From the NCBI GenBank assembly GCA_004794785.1, contig SJOL01007330.1:675785-739784 (forward strand): a stretch of 64,000 nt of DNA. The letters run 5' to 3'. Positions 23,290 through 34,170 of the stretch are shown here, in pieces. Position 1 is the first letter of the stretch; each line of letters starts with the position of its first letter. The notes beneath the pieces are model-generated. The model searched no databases. It was given only the letters and a program-made list of their open reading frames with translations, and had not been told where the DNA came from. The DNA comes from Opisthorchis felineus. Lineage: Eukaryota; Platyhelminthes; Trematoda; Opisthorchiida; Opisthorchiidae. The translations under genes and the position numbers were made by a program.

Positions 23290-23425
23290 AATTGATGTTC
23301 CAGTAGGCCACAAGGTTGAGGGAAACTGGGGGACTACGCCTACCTGATGAGCCACAAGAAAGGCGAAACCGGTAGTGTACTGCCGACGCGTTTTTAGCAA
23401 GCTTATGAGTAGTGTGTTCTGCCCA
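23290..23425 (-). repeat. Family-B terminal half
   Basis: Ends with 'gcaagcttatgagtagtgtg' (terminal motif) preceded by 'aaaggcgaaaccggtag' and 'ctacctgatgagcc', the reverse of the family-B 5' half. The long minus frame over 23089-23535 derives partly from this repeat. Confidence 0.55.
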
Positions 23426-25669
23426 GAACAGGGGAGAAAATACATCCATTGGGGAGCTGATGAAATACGATAGTTTACGAGAATGGATTGAAAAAGATCG
23501 CGGGCGGTTGGAAAATTAGTGAGACCCAGTACCACGCGCTGTCAAACAAGAGTCCAAACAAGAAACTTTAAAAAAAAAGATCTGTGTGATCCAATGTATG
23601 CGCGGATCCTTCAACTGATGGTTCTTGATACATCACAACAGAGCTGGTAAGCCAATGAAAGTCATTATAAGGACGAGGGTAGTCAACAGATCTCGTGTTC
23701 TGTGACTGGTCATCTTAATTAACACATCAAAAATACAGGCCACAACTCACACATACATCTGCTGGCAAACTGATTACATCACAGTCAGACTAGGGGGAGC
23801 TACCTGATTCTGAATTTATCGGTGTGACGCAGTGACCAACTGACGTACTCAGTGTGTTCCAGTGGTTCGTGTGCTTGTCCCTGTATCAAAACCACACTTG
23901 CGAATTCTGACGTACTGGCCATGACAAACAAGCACAAAACACATGAAATTCTATAAGAACTGAAAAGGGAAACGTTGATATGGAAGATCGATTGCAGTCG
24001 AGTCCGCGTGAGCACCCCAAAGGGAAATAACTGGACTTTAGATCCTGGGACTGACTGCAACTGACCTCGATCACCCGGGTAAACATCATTTCCCGTGACT
24101 ACTGGTGTAAGGAGGGAAACACTCCGATGCGGAACTGTTTATTAGAAAAACGCCAACCAAACAGTTACAGACTATTGGACAGGAAAGTTAAACCCTCATT
24201 TGCACGTTGTTTATTTTAAACTGAATATTCGTCTTTTTCTTGAACGCGTCTTCTTGAACTCTCTTGGATATTAATTGACTATAGCACAATTGCAAGCAAA
24301 AACTGCAAAGTAGTTCCACGAATTCCGTAATAAATCCCACCTTCCATTAGATCAAGGCGAAGTTACGAGAACACACATACTACTCGCATGCGTCATCAGT
24401 AGTACCCACCGTTACACTCGCATGCGTCATCAGTAGTACCCCCCGTACACTGGTAAATCCAAACGAAGCCGATATTTGAAGTGAGAGCTTTAAAGTTGGT
24501 CACATGACCCAACTCTGAACCAATTTCTATCATAAGAGAAGTTGTTCAAATTTCCTAGTAATGTAAACTGTGTTTGATACCAACAAGAATGCGCAAGACA
24601 GCTTTTCCTGTGTTTCTTACCTGGTCTCGTCAAAGGTGGTTTTGAACTCTGGTGGAAACAACTGGTCTATCAGAGGCACAGAATACGCACGCACTCATAA
24701 ATGGAATGAGCCGTTGCCAGTTGGTTTGAGTCTTACGCCTGTGTAAAAGCATAGGCTGTTGTACTTAACGGATTGGTGAGATTTCCTGACGTCTCGAGCA
24801 CAGTGTTCCGTTGAAGTAATAAAACTGCCTGTCATCCAGCTTAGTCTGGCCTCAAACACGGAAAATCAAACTGCACAGTACTTCTTCACTTGGATCACTA
24901 CAACATTTGGTTTGCTTTCGTTGAATAGAAGAAAACTCCAAGAGTTTAGGTCAATCAAAGGTTAAGGGTGCTTCCAAGGCACACGTGATTATAGATCTCA
25001 GACGAAATTGCTTGAAGGGTTGTGTGCATGCAGTGTATACATACAAAGAATGCATAGCATCACACAAAGTAAGGCGTCCCCGAACCGGAACTTGGGGTAG
25101 CAGTGAATTTCAATTTTTTAAAACAAACCGCACACCGTGGATCACAGAGTACTAACTTATGATTCTAAAATGGACCTATCGTGCTAAATGCAACCAGTGA
25201 GTAAAACGGCGAGTGCAACTGCGTTGGACGTCACGGCAATACGCTCTTTTTGAAGCGTCATGCTCGGTTCCAATCTGGGTCACGCGTCTCTCGACGGAAT
25301 GTAACCAGCTGAGGACTGTGAAAAAACACGAGCGGTTGGCTATCTGTGCATTGGAACAGCGCGCAAAAAATGAAGTTCAAGTCAAGTTTCTCGTTCACTA
25401 GTTCGTCAAAACAATGAACATGTTTCACGCGCATTTTACATGAGGCAACTAAGTTGTCATGGTGCTGGCAAGTTGGTTGGATTATCTCAAGTCTTCAAGT
25501 ATTCATGCAGATAAGTAGCAAACCGCGAGGCCAGTTTCGAAACGTCTATATGCCATAAAAACAGCCCCCCGTCACATTCAAAATGAAGGCTTATACTCGT
25601 TCACTCACTGCGTCAAATCAGATCAAAAGTTCACAGTCTTGCGATAACCGACTTCAACCGACGTGTTAT
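23426..25669. other. No supported gene; one 34-base direct duplication
   Basis: Short frames only. The duplication at 24382-24449 is listed separately. Confidence 0.3.
24382..24449 (+). repeat. Direct tandem duplication of about 34 bases
   Basis: The block beginning 'actcgcatgcgtcatcagta' occurs at 24382 and again at 24416, nearly identical over its length, with a difference in the trailing run of Cs. The two-copy array is adjacent and head to tail. Confidence 0.8.
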
Positions 25670-26000
25670 CCTGTCCACCGCTAATGATTCCCAGCAAGGA
25701 AGGAACAGCTATAAAATGCTTCTCGACTTTTCAGTGCAGAATGAATTCACTCGCAGGACGAAGTTTCGGCTGAAAACCCATAAAACTCCCTACTTGCGAG
25801 AAGCTATAAAAAATCCGACGAGAAGTTGCATGGGCCCGCCATCTAGGAAGTCATCAGTCGCAAAGCCAGTCAACACATGACGGCGTAATGTGGATGCCGT
25901 GACTGGAGTATAAACGACGCGGTAACCACACCATTGATCAGACGCCTGTGACAGAATGGTAAGGTATCCAACTACTGCACAGAAAGCGGGTTTGACTGAC
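25670..26000 (+). repeat. Family-A repeat in scrambled pieces
   Basis: Bases 25670-25780 match the 3' body ('gctaatgattcccagcaagg', 'gaacagctataaaatgcttc'). Bases 25846-26000 match the 5' arm and a weak head ('cagtcaacacatgacgg', 'ggatgccgtgactgga'). The 3' piece precedes the 5' piece, so this is a rearranged or nested insertion. Confidence 0.45.
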
Positions 26001-26228
26001 TAGAAGCGAGCTTCTGCGAATTTCACACTTTGGTGAAGAATTTGGAACGGATGTCCAGACATGCGTATCCACTTCGTTGCAATGACCTCTTAATCCGATG
26101 AACACTGAACAACTTTTTGAAGCCTCCGAAAATTTTCTCTCCGAAGACCAAATTAATTAATAAAGATCTTGTTACCACTTCCGTAGATATTTTTCCGGAC
26201 CGCACTAATCCACACTTTGGCGCTATCC

Positions 26229-26362
26229 TTTCAAGGCTCTATTCAAATGAATTAACGTGGACGTGAATGGACGTGAAACACCAGTGTTCTTTTCTGACGT
26301 TATTGTCAGTAGCGATGATGATGATGTTGATGATGATGATGATGATGATGAGGATGATGATG
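26229..26362 (+). mobile_element. LINE 3' tail with (GAT)n
   Basis: The sequence 'tattcaaatgaattaacgtgg' and 'aaacaccagtgttctttt' parallels 55630-55690 ('tattcaaataaactgacatg', 'gaagcaccagtgttctc'). Both run into a (GAT)n array, here 26314-26362 with a few interruptions. The matching flanks show that this is a truncated retrotransposon end, not an independent microsatellite. Confidence 0.6.
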
Positions 26363-26526
26363 ACAGGAACATTGTGGTCTCACAAAAGTGACTGTTTTTA
26401 GACTTCTCGGAAAAGGAGTTTTCTCACAGGGTCCAAAGCATTTATCTTGTTTGGTGGAAATTAACGTCACCGTTTTGGAGATAATGGTGTGCACGAACAG
26501 ATGGAGGCGTCCACTTGTAACCCCCT

Positions 26527-26690
26527 TATGGTGCTCCAGCTGTCATACCACTCGAAAAAAGCACGAGGACTGGACTGCTTTTAGGCAGCCAAGCCTAGAG
26601 AAGAGTAGTCAAGGTGCTAGGGTTGGGTTCGAACCACAAACCTGCTGGTTACTCAGCTCTTACCCTACTCATTGAGTTACCTCGATAAGG
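26527..26690 (-). repeat. Family-D SINE (tRNA-headed)
   Basis: Read on the minus strand: the head 'aggtaactcaatgagtaggg', then 'gtaaccagcaggtttgtgg', a B-box-like GGTTCGAACCCAACCC, then a body with 'ctaggcttggctgcc' and 'cgtgcttttttcgagtgg'. It is homologous to copies at 36618, 42549, 59735 and 63944. Confidence 0.6.
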
Positions 26691-26890
26691 TACTGGAAAA
26701 GTAAAAGCAAGTAATCGAGCATTTCCATCCGTTTTTTCCCCAGGGGAAAAGCCACTCCAGGGCAACGTTGTTCGTGCTGAGACACTTTTGCTCGTTCTTC
26801 TCTACTTGACCAAGTAAACCAGCCGCTGGAAATGGCAAATACGTTTTAGCTTTCTGAGAAAATATCGCAATTGCAGTACTTTATTGTTAC

Positions 26891-27028
26891 CTGTTGGTAG
26901 GCGTGCGGAACCGAGGAAATTCGTCAGAATTTCTACTAGTCTATCTCTTAATTGCCTACTTAACTCGACCTGGTCGGCACTTTGTTCGGGTAGTTGTTTG
27001 AAGCCCTTATATCGCATCTTTTGTACTG
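26891..27028 (-). CDS. Candidate exon; possible C-terminal glypican exon
   Basis: A pyrimidine-rich acceptor (TCTGCCCTTACCACATGCCAG) precedes base 27028 and a good donor (CAACAG followed by GTAACA) follows 26891. The 138-base exon is open in one frame: KMRYKGFKQLPEQSADQVEL then SRQLRDRLVEILTNFLGSAR. The spacing of PE, RQ and the following Leu/Ile heptads resembles the glypican stretch just after CWNG (NPE, then RQQI, then a helical segment). It lies on the same strand, 12.9 kb downstream of glypican exon B. However, it needs a preceding phase-1 donor, whereas exon B ends in phase 2, so at least one further exon is required. It may instead belong to an unrelated gene. Confidence 0.3.
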
Positions 27029-29179
27029 CTGGCATGTGGTAAGGGCAGAAGAGTGCCTTTAAAGTCCTCGAAGAACGTTTGGAACTTTTCTCTCACAACT
27101 CAAGAGGCTATAACATCTTACGAACAACGAGAATGGCGGTTGTAGGGGGGGGGCGAGACTTCTGCTCATATTTCAACTGTTTGTGATTATTGCTAATATC
27201 TTTGTTCTGAAGCTCAATTGCGTTGCCTGTGGACGATTCGCCTGAGCACTTTGGACTTGCTGACGGTTGTAAGTCACATTGAATCTGGGCCGCCTTCAAC
27301 AGTAGCGTCAAGAGGCTCCTTTAATTTGCCAAAGTTGTACCTGAGTGGCTACAATCGGCAGCAGATTCTGCTGATGTTTTTCACTCACACGATTTCTTGT
27401 TTACCTTCGTTAAGCTCCACTGGCTTGACCTGACAGAAGATGACAGTGGAAAATGTACCCATCAATCCGAGATGACGTCTACCAGATTTACCATTCACAC
27501 AGTAGATAGGTAAGCAAACAGTTAGGCCCGTTTGACCAGGAAATAAACCAGAGGCAGCTCGTCTTTTCAAGCCAACGGCGCACTGGAGATCCATGCCAAA
27601 CCTAACGTACTATGGATGCGATTGATAGATTGAACGAAAAGGAAATCACACAGCTAATTAATCAGCTTACTCAGTAGTCATGGTCTTTGCGCAGATGGAC
27701 CGTCTTCAAACGTATGCCAGACGTTTGTCAGTTTGAAGGTTCCACTCTATGGGTCCCCACTGTGTCTGTAGGGCGACACCAAAAGTTCGCTCAAGGATCG
27801 TTCTGGGAGGGCGGCATTGTACTGAGCTACATCATTCTCACAAGATAATTTTCTAAGCTCATTCTTGTTCGAGCGTGACTAGGTGGCAGATAAACCCATG
27901 TGGGCACGGGTGACAAACGACTGGATGTGGGTTACGTTTCTCTTCACCTCTCAAGAGATCATGCTTCTGCCCGAAGGCATTTTGCGAACCCCGAGAGTGT
28001 TGAGTGATGGCGGAAGTAAGGTACTTAAAAGCAATCTCTTGACCGGGTGAAGTTAAACTTGCAAACACGTGTTAAGCTGCCTCGCTCTTCAAAAAAGAAC
28101 TACTAATGTGAGTTTTAATGCAGCGCTTATATACAACAAGCTTGCCGGTCCATGCGCAATATGCAGTACTTTTGGAGGCTAATTTGTTTCGGAATGTATT
28201 GGAGAAGTTGAAAATATTTCTGATGTTGTTTTAGCTTGAAAATTATTCAACAACCTGTGGCATACTCTTTTCCCTGCAAACTGTCTACACCGGACAATCT
28301 TAGAGGCTCGCGACTTATCACCCACCGCTTGCTCACGTTGGGCTGACGTGGGAAGTCCTAGTTGAAACTGCTACGGTCGATAAGAAGGAATTTCTCACCT
28401 CAGGGTTGAGAATTAGGTACTAGGTTTAGAAGCAAGTTAAGATAAGGCTCAAATTGTCACAAGAGATGTCACTCGAGGTTGGGAATCGAGTGGGTGGCGA
28501 CCCCACGGCTAGACAGCCTATCAAGGTACCTCACAAATTAAGTGGGTTATCCCTTGTAAAGCGAATCATCATACTCCACAAAAGTATTCGACAGCTTTGG
28601 GCATTTCCCGTCCGCTGGATTTGGTTGAATGACTTACAGTCCTCTGACGCAAGAGGTCATCCTACCCATCAATGCAAACGAAACGGTCTTGAGTAGCGGT
28701 AGAACAGTAAGACAAGGACTGTGTCGTGCGGATTTCGACTCTTTCTCGCTTGAGTTTGACTCGTAGGGCGGAATAGTACACAAGCTGACGAAGAAGCAGT
28801 AAGGTGCAGAAGGCAGGAAGGCAGTTTTGTTCATTTTCCGTCCAATTGTGTCACTCCACCTATAGCTTCCCAAACAGAATAGCGGCTTCTAAATACAGTG
28901 ACAGCTCGCAGGCTAGCGGGTTGGAATTCATAAGTGGACCGACCTAGGGACAAATAATCTGATGGAGAAAATAAACGCAAAGGTCAACCCACAACATCTG
29001 CGTGCCAGATTACTAACGAGCGCAGAAAAGAATGGTGGTTAGGGTTGTTGGTTAGAGAGATATGTTCTATCTACCGACAGAAAAGCAAAAGTTTTAGCAA
29101 AACAACGTAGCGCGCACAAGACAAAAAGGTCAACGTAGTTAGTTAATCAGGGCAATTTTATGTTGTCTAGCAGATTGGT
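27029..29179. other. No firm feature; exon-like minus-strand signals near 27.2-27.6 kb
   Basis: On the minus strand, an acceptor (CATCTTCTGTCAG) near 27440 and a donor (GAAG followed by GTAAAC) near 27413 bracket about 25 bases. A frame at 27108-27311 (QIQCDLQPSASPKCSGESS) has protein-like composition. None of this is enough to call a gene. A poly-G run lies at 27147. Confidence 0.2.
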
Positions 29180-29370
29180 CTACAAGATACTGTTTTTTTT
29201 CGCATCTAATGAAGGACCGCTAGGGACAAGAGTAAAGATTTTGTCCGGGGATCCACCGTATTTATACAGCTGTTCGTTGGTGTCTGATCCCAAGGACCCA
29301 GTAAATCGCGGTTCAAACTGGATTTTGCCTCCCATGTTATTCGGAAGTCCAGTTGTACTTGTAATAACAC
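29180..29370 (-). CDS. Candidate terminal exon, unrecognised
   Basis: After an acceptor-like CTTCTGTCAATGTAG at 29371 the frame reads VITSTTGLPNNMGGKIQFEP and continues to a stop at 29180. Most codons start with a purine, as in real coding sequence. The opposite strand is also open here, so the strand is not certain. No family is recognised. Confidence 0.18.
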
Positions 29371-29771
29371 CTACATTGACAGAAGTACTTAGCCGTTTCG
29401 TCAACAGATCTTTTATCCGTTGGAGCACAAAATGTCAGGTCTAACTGGAGGTTACAAAATGTAAAATTTGCCAGTGGAACAAGTCACTTGGTTGACGTTC
29501 TTCGTGGCTTCACCACACTGTCACGCAAGTGAATTCCGAAAAGGCTTGATTTCTGAACGCATCAACCGTAGCCCTGTGCCCAAACACCACTGATTAAGGC
29601 GCTCCGATAACTAAACAAAGCTTGGCCCCTCTCCAAAGCAACTTATCCTACAGTGTGTACCTTCTGTTGTCGCTATGCTATAAACACTGAATGTTCTAAT
29701 TTTGCGACCTGAAGTCCTAATGACTGTTGTCTTCTGAGTGTTCTTATGAGCTATTACGGTTTTGTTTCTTG

Positions 29772-30140
29772 ACGGAACACGCTACGCACAAGGTTACTGA
29801 AAACTCTTCGACAACCGACGATCAAATTCATCATTCTTCGAGCTCAACATGTAAGAGCATTCTCGAAATTTCCGTCAATTTTATGTTCCACTTGAACAGC
29901 AAATTTTACGCAACTGGCGAAATATACTCTGTTGCGAGCATTGGGTTTGTTTCAAAATGGGCACATTTACAAATTACGCTGCTATTGGCGGGAGGTTCAA
30001 CTGAATCTCTCGTTTATGGTGTTACCCAAATGAATTTGCTGCAGAAAGGCCGCCTCATATTTCAGTAGGCACGATATTCAAAACAGATTTTCTCGACATA
30101 ACATACTACTTATTGGGTCGCCGAAAACCCTTCGAGAATC
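29772..30140 (+). repeat. Family-B repeat, forward copy
   Basis: Starts 'gaacacgctacgcacaaggt' and 'tactgaaaactcttcgac', continues with 'ttccacttgaacagcaaatt', 'actgaatctctcgtttatgg' and 'gaaaggccgcctcatatttc', and ends where a second terminal motif begins ('acataacatactacttattg'). It is the longest single-orientation copy and useful for a consensus. The plus frame over 29727-30068 is only this repeat. Confidence 0.65.
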
Positions 30141-31210
30141 CAAGACGAACAAAACCGTCAGATTAGTGTTTTATGTCGAGAAAATTCCAGAATAGTTTGT
30201 CCGAAAGGATGGAATTCATTTAGGGAGGTAGGTTTGCAATCGTTTTGAAAATAGCAATCTACTGACTTGGTCATGTACCTTGTCCGCTTTGTATGGAAAA
30301 TTGTTTGACTACTTACGTTCAACAAGATGCTTGCCACCGTAGGGTGGAGCCACGTCCCATTCCTGTTCCCTTTTTCTTTACACATAAAGCATTGGAGAGT
30401 AGAATTTTTATGATTGCGCTAAGTTGAAATACCAGAGCGGAAACACACTATATATTGATGATTACTACACGCGCTTGCCCATTGTCAAGATCCGAACCAC
30501 TGAAACCGTACTTGTCGGACTTATGAGCAAGCCCAAACACGTAGTCGACGATTCTATTGCTTTTCGAGTCCAGAACAAATGAATAAAAATTCCTTGTGAC
30601 CATAGTTTCGACTGTGGTAAAAGCCAGTATGCTTACCTTTGCCCCCATAGCTATTTGCTTGGCCATAGAAACGTATTTTTTATTTAAAAAAACGTACAGG
30701 CGAACAGTAACAAAACAATGGAAACTGTACTAAGAAAACAGTGTTCTGACGTAACCATATCTGGTCAACTAGTTTGTAAACAAACAACCGGAAACCGTTT
30801 CTGTTTACTTAGTAAAGGGTGAAAAAGCAGACCTGTGTAGTGTGTGTGAAGAGATTTCCTGGCAGACAGCTGGAACTATTCGGGAGAATAATCTGAACTG
30901 TGAAATGGGTCGCACACAAAAATAAACGCGAGATGTAGCGCGTTAACAACTATTCCGACCATTCGGTCATTCTTAACCGACCAATGGTTAATGAAACTGG
31001 TAAATATGGCTTAATCACGCTTTCAATACATAGCTGTCCAGAACATCACCTAAAAAGCTCAGCTGTATCTCCCGTGTTCCCCCTTTTTTCCAGTGACTAA
31101 AACTGTCGCAAATGGAACCAACGTACCCTTAGTACACGGTTTGTAGCTGACAAACTGCCTGACTGACTCAAGCATGTCTTTGCAAACCGTTTATTCCTAG
31201 TCAATCAATT
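30141..31210. other. No supported gene
   Basis: A consensus donor (TTGAAC followed by GTAAGTAG) lies on the minus strand near 30317 but no matching exon can be defined. The minus frame 30448-30666 is unsupported. Confidence 0.25.
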
Positions 31211-31310
31211 GACTTACGAGTCAACTGCCAAACCCGGTGAACAGATCAACAGCCACCTGATCAACTACGGATGAATGCACTCAAGCTACCAATATTCAGA
31301 CACATTACCA
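31211..31310 (+). repeat. Family-C fragment
   Basis: Contains 'ggtgaacagatcaacagcca', 'cctgatcaactac' and the tail 'ctaccaatattcagacacat', which recurs at 57290-57335 ('ctatcaatattttgacacat'). Confidence 0.5.
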
Positions 31311-32575
31311 ACAAAGTGTTTATGTTTCTGTAGCCAGTTCCGTTGCCGCAGCACAGAGGCTGTATCTCAATCATTTCGGTCAGATACACAAACACTGACT
31401 TAAACTGGCGGGGAAATATCTCACATCAGCGGCATGTGCTTCAGTCACTGTGTTCTTGAAAGTTTGCACAATGTCATTTCCCTTCTCTCAAAAGACCTTA
31501 GTTCAGTGAGAGCATAGTTTCAGTCACAAAAGAGATAGCTCCCAGAGCTCCGTTACGGAGCCTCTGCGGGTTCCCGAAGTCCTGTATGAGTTCGTACTCT
31601 CTTGCCTACGCTTTGGCGTCCCGGTTGTATCTCCCCCCCCCCGGCGCGGAAGCATCATCCACATTACTAGAATTAATTCTACGTTATATTTGCTGTCGTG
31701 TATCGTCACCAGCTTGCTGCATACGGTAAGAGGCATAAGCGAAGACAAGCTAACGCTGACGCTGTTACAACCTCAAATATGTCTTTTTTTCACCTCCATT
31801 ATCCCGTTGGTGGTTCTCTCTTGGTGGGCCCATCCGTCACAGCTCATCTTGCATCACGTTTGGCTGCGAAATCTGCATAACAGTCAGTCCCGACCGCCTC
31901 AGACATCACAAACCGGTTTAGACGGTCCCCTTAAACTTCCGCACTAAGAAGCAAGCAGGCCAACAGTGAACTAGACTCGCTTGACACGGATGTACATTAC
32001 TTATCGGAAGCAAGAATTCAAGGCCCACTTACAATCGTTGAACGAGATGCCCCATATTTGTCAACGCGATTCTGAATGGTCGTTTCTGAGGGTTCACAGA
32101 TCGCTACGACAGCATGTGTAGTCCTCGGTCTCGTTCTAATCCACCGGGCAGAAGTGCCTTGCTTGACTGGGTACATGTTGATAGTTGTGTGAGTGTTGTT
32201 TGTCTGCAAAGGAATCATGGACGAAAAGCTGATCGTTGCCCGTTTTCTTGTTTGCCACCTTCCCAACAGACACGAGCAAATAAAGTTTCTGTAACGCTTT
32301 CAGCCCACGGTAACAGTGATTTAAATTCTCATATATGATTATGGTTGATGGGGCTAAAGATGAACAAGTGAATAGAATTCATGCAGCTGAGACTCAACTG
32401 AATGACCGACCTGAATTGAAACAGAGAACGGCGAACAATTGCTCCAGCTATGCGCTGATCGTAAACTGTTTTTATGAAGTAATAACTTCCGAAGCAACCG
32501 CAGTCTTCTAGGCACGTGTTAACCGGACCAGAAGGTCAACCACGAATCCGGGTCGATCACATCGGTATTATTTAC
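31311..32575. other. No supported feature
   Basis: There is a C-run at 31634-31643 and short frames, without splice context or a recognised repeat. Confidence 0.3.
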
Positions 32576-32854
32576 CGATGGCGCGGATAGACCCCTGAAC
32601 TTCGTTCCTCCTGGGAAAATTGCGTCGTTTCCGTTCACGAAAAAACTCGTTGTCACTACTTTCTGTGATTTTCGGAACACCGCGAACGGTGGACAACTCG
32701 TTCAGAAACCAACAGGTTGGCGCATCCTGAAGTCGAACGAACTGGTTAGGATTATCTTCCAGACTATCAACGCTGGATGGAATATCACCGACAGACCTTT
32801 GAAGTATGCCGGGATATTCGTCTGCGCCACTGTACAGCCAGCTCCACTTAGGCA
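32576..32854 (-). CDS. Candidate internal exon, unrecognised
   Basis: An acceptor with pyrimidines (TTCTGCCTGATACTCAG) precedes 32854 and a moderate donor (CATCG followed by GTAAAT) follows 32576. The 279-base exon enters and leaves in phase 1 and is open in one frame: PKWSWLYSGADEYPGILQRS, then VRLQDAPTCWFLNEL, then RERKRRNFPRRNEVQG. The basic RERKRR run could be a furin-type site if the protein is secreted. Its exit phase matches the entry phase of the exon at 26891-27028. I do not recognise the family, and glypican exon B (exit phase 2) cannot join to it directly. Confidence 0.3.
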
Positions 32855-33544
32855 CTGAGTATCAGGCAGAATAATGTCAATGCTTGAATCCCGGGAAACC
32901 TCCTACCAGTCTCGGACTTAATACAACCAGGCAGATTAACGGACATCAGGTGATAATTGACAGACGTGAGGAATGCGAGGATTCGTGGATGCAGAAGACC
33001 AAAAAGCCAAAAGAAATGGAAAAAGCAACGAATCTTCTAGGATTATTTGAGATACTCCGTGCGGCGGCTCTCCAAAAAGTATTTGTGATTAAACTGACTC
33101 TATTATCCTTTGTTTTGCCTTTATCGCTAAGCCGAGCACTGTAAACAACAATTTTCGTGGTCACATGCTGTCATCCAGTCGGATTCTAGAACTACATTCG
33201 AACCCTGAACGGTGAGTCTTCAATACCTCTGGGCCGGAGCAGCTTACGATTGCATATTCTCTCAAGCGTCACCTAGCTGCTCGTATGGGCAACATCCCAC
33301 ATGGTTTGTTTGAGGATGGGTCGGTACAGTCCTTGCCTGCTTCATTTACTTCTGTTCGGGAGAGGAGGACCGCCACAGACAAGTGGGATGAATTCAAAAT
33401 TGCAGCAGATTTTCTCTGATTTCCAAAATAAGTTTATTCCATTTGCAGGAAGGATTCTGTGGGGCTAGGGGGCCACATAGGGAGCTTGACGTTAGGAAAC
33501 AGCGCAATGAGCCCATAACCATCTGAATTCGATTCAAATTCTGC
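32855..33544. other. No supported gene
   Basis: A plus frame at 32884-33144 ends in a hydrophobic tail (VFVIKLTLLSFVLPLSLS). It has no start context, splice context or homolog that I can name. Confidence 0.25.
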
Positions 33545-33800
33545 CTATCAATGTTGGAAGTATTTCACAGTGTGCAGTTGGAGGCCAACACACGCCAGGG
33601 TCATCCAGTAAGCAAGGTTCATTTGCTGGCTGTTGCTCTTTTCGCCGAGATTGCAAAAGTTTTGTCACCATACGAGGAGACATCATCAGTACACACTGGG
33701 GTGATGATGGTCCGTCGGTGAGTGGTGGCGAAATGTTTATAAGCCAACTGCTAAGCTCGGCGAACAGATCAACAACCATGTGATCAACTACCAGAGTTCA
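33545..33800. repeat. Family-C palindromic repeat
   Basis: The left part is reverse oriented ('tcgccgagattgcaaaagtt', 'tgtcaccatacgagg') and the right part forward ('gtggcgaaatgtttataagc', 'ctcggcgaacagatcaacaa'), flanking 'gtacacactggggtgatgatg'. The organisation parallels 41655-41857. Confidence 0.5.
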
Positions 33801-34080
33801 TTGGTTTTAGTCATCAACGTAAATAATAAACTAAGTAATCAATCAGCAGCTGAAACCAATCACAGTCAGGAAATTTCGAAAAACCAATGAAGAGCTCGGA
33901 GCGGCTTTCAGCAGTGTTTGTACTTCAGTAGAACTTTATATTCCAAGAGCGAACAAAAACCGTTTCCTTGATCAACTAACAGGCCCAGGACAAATTTCGT
34001 CGCTGGACTATTCCGATGTTATTTCGCATGCACATCCAAAATAGATCAAATAAGTCCCTGTTGCTTCTTTGTGTGCGCGC

Positions 34081-34170
34081 GCACCCAAAAGCGCAGTGAT
34101 GATGTTTCCTCGTATGGTGACGAAACGTTTGCAAGTCAGTTGCTAAGCTCGGCGAACAGATCAACAGCCT
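34081..34170 (+). repeat. Family-C half unit
   Basis: The sequence 'cccaaaagcgcagtgatgat', 'gtttcctcgtatggtgacga' and 'gctcggcgaacagatcaaca' is the clearest forward arm of family C, nearly identical to 57208-57280. Confidence 0.6.

Noticed and set aside
23089..23535. 148-codon minus frame
   Set aside because: Much of it is the antisense of a family-B repeat; no protein motif.
29727..30068. 113-codon plus frame
   Set aside because: Coincides with a family-B repeat copy.
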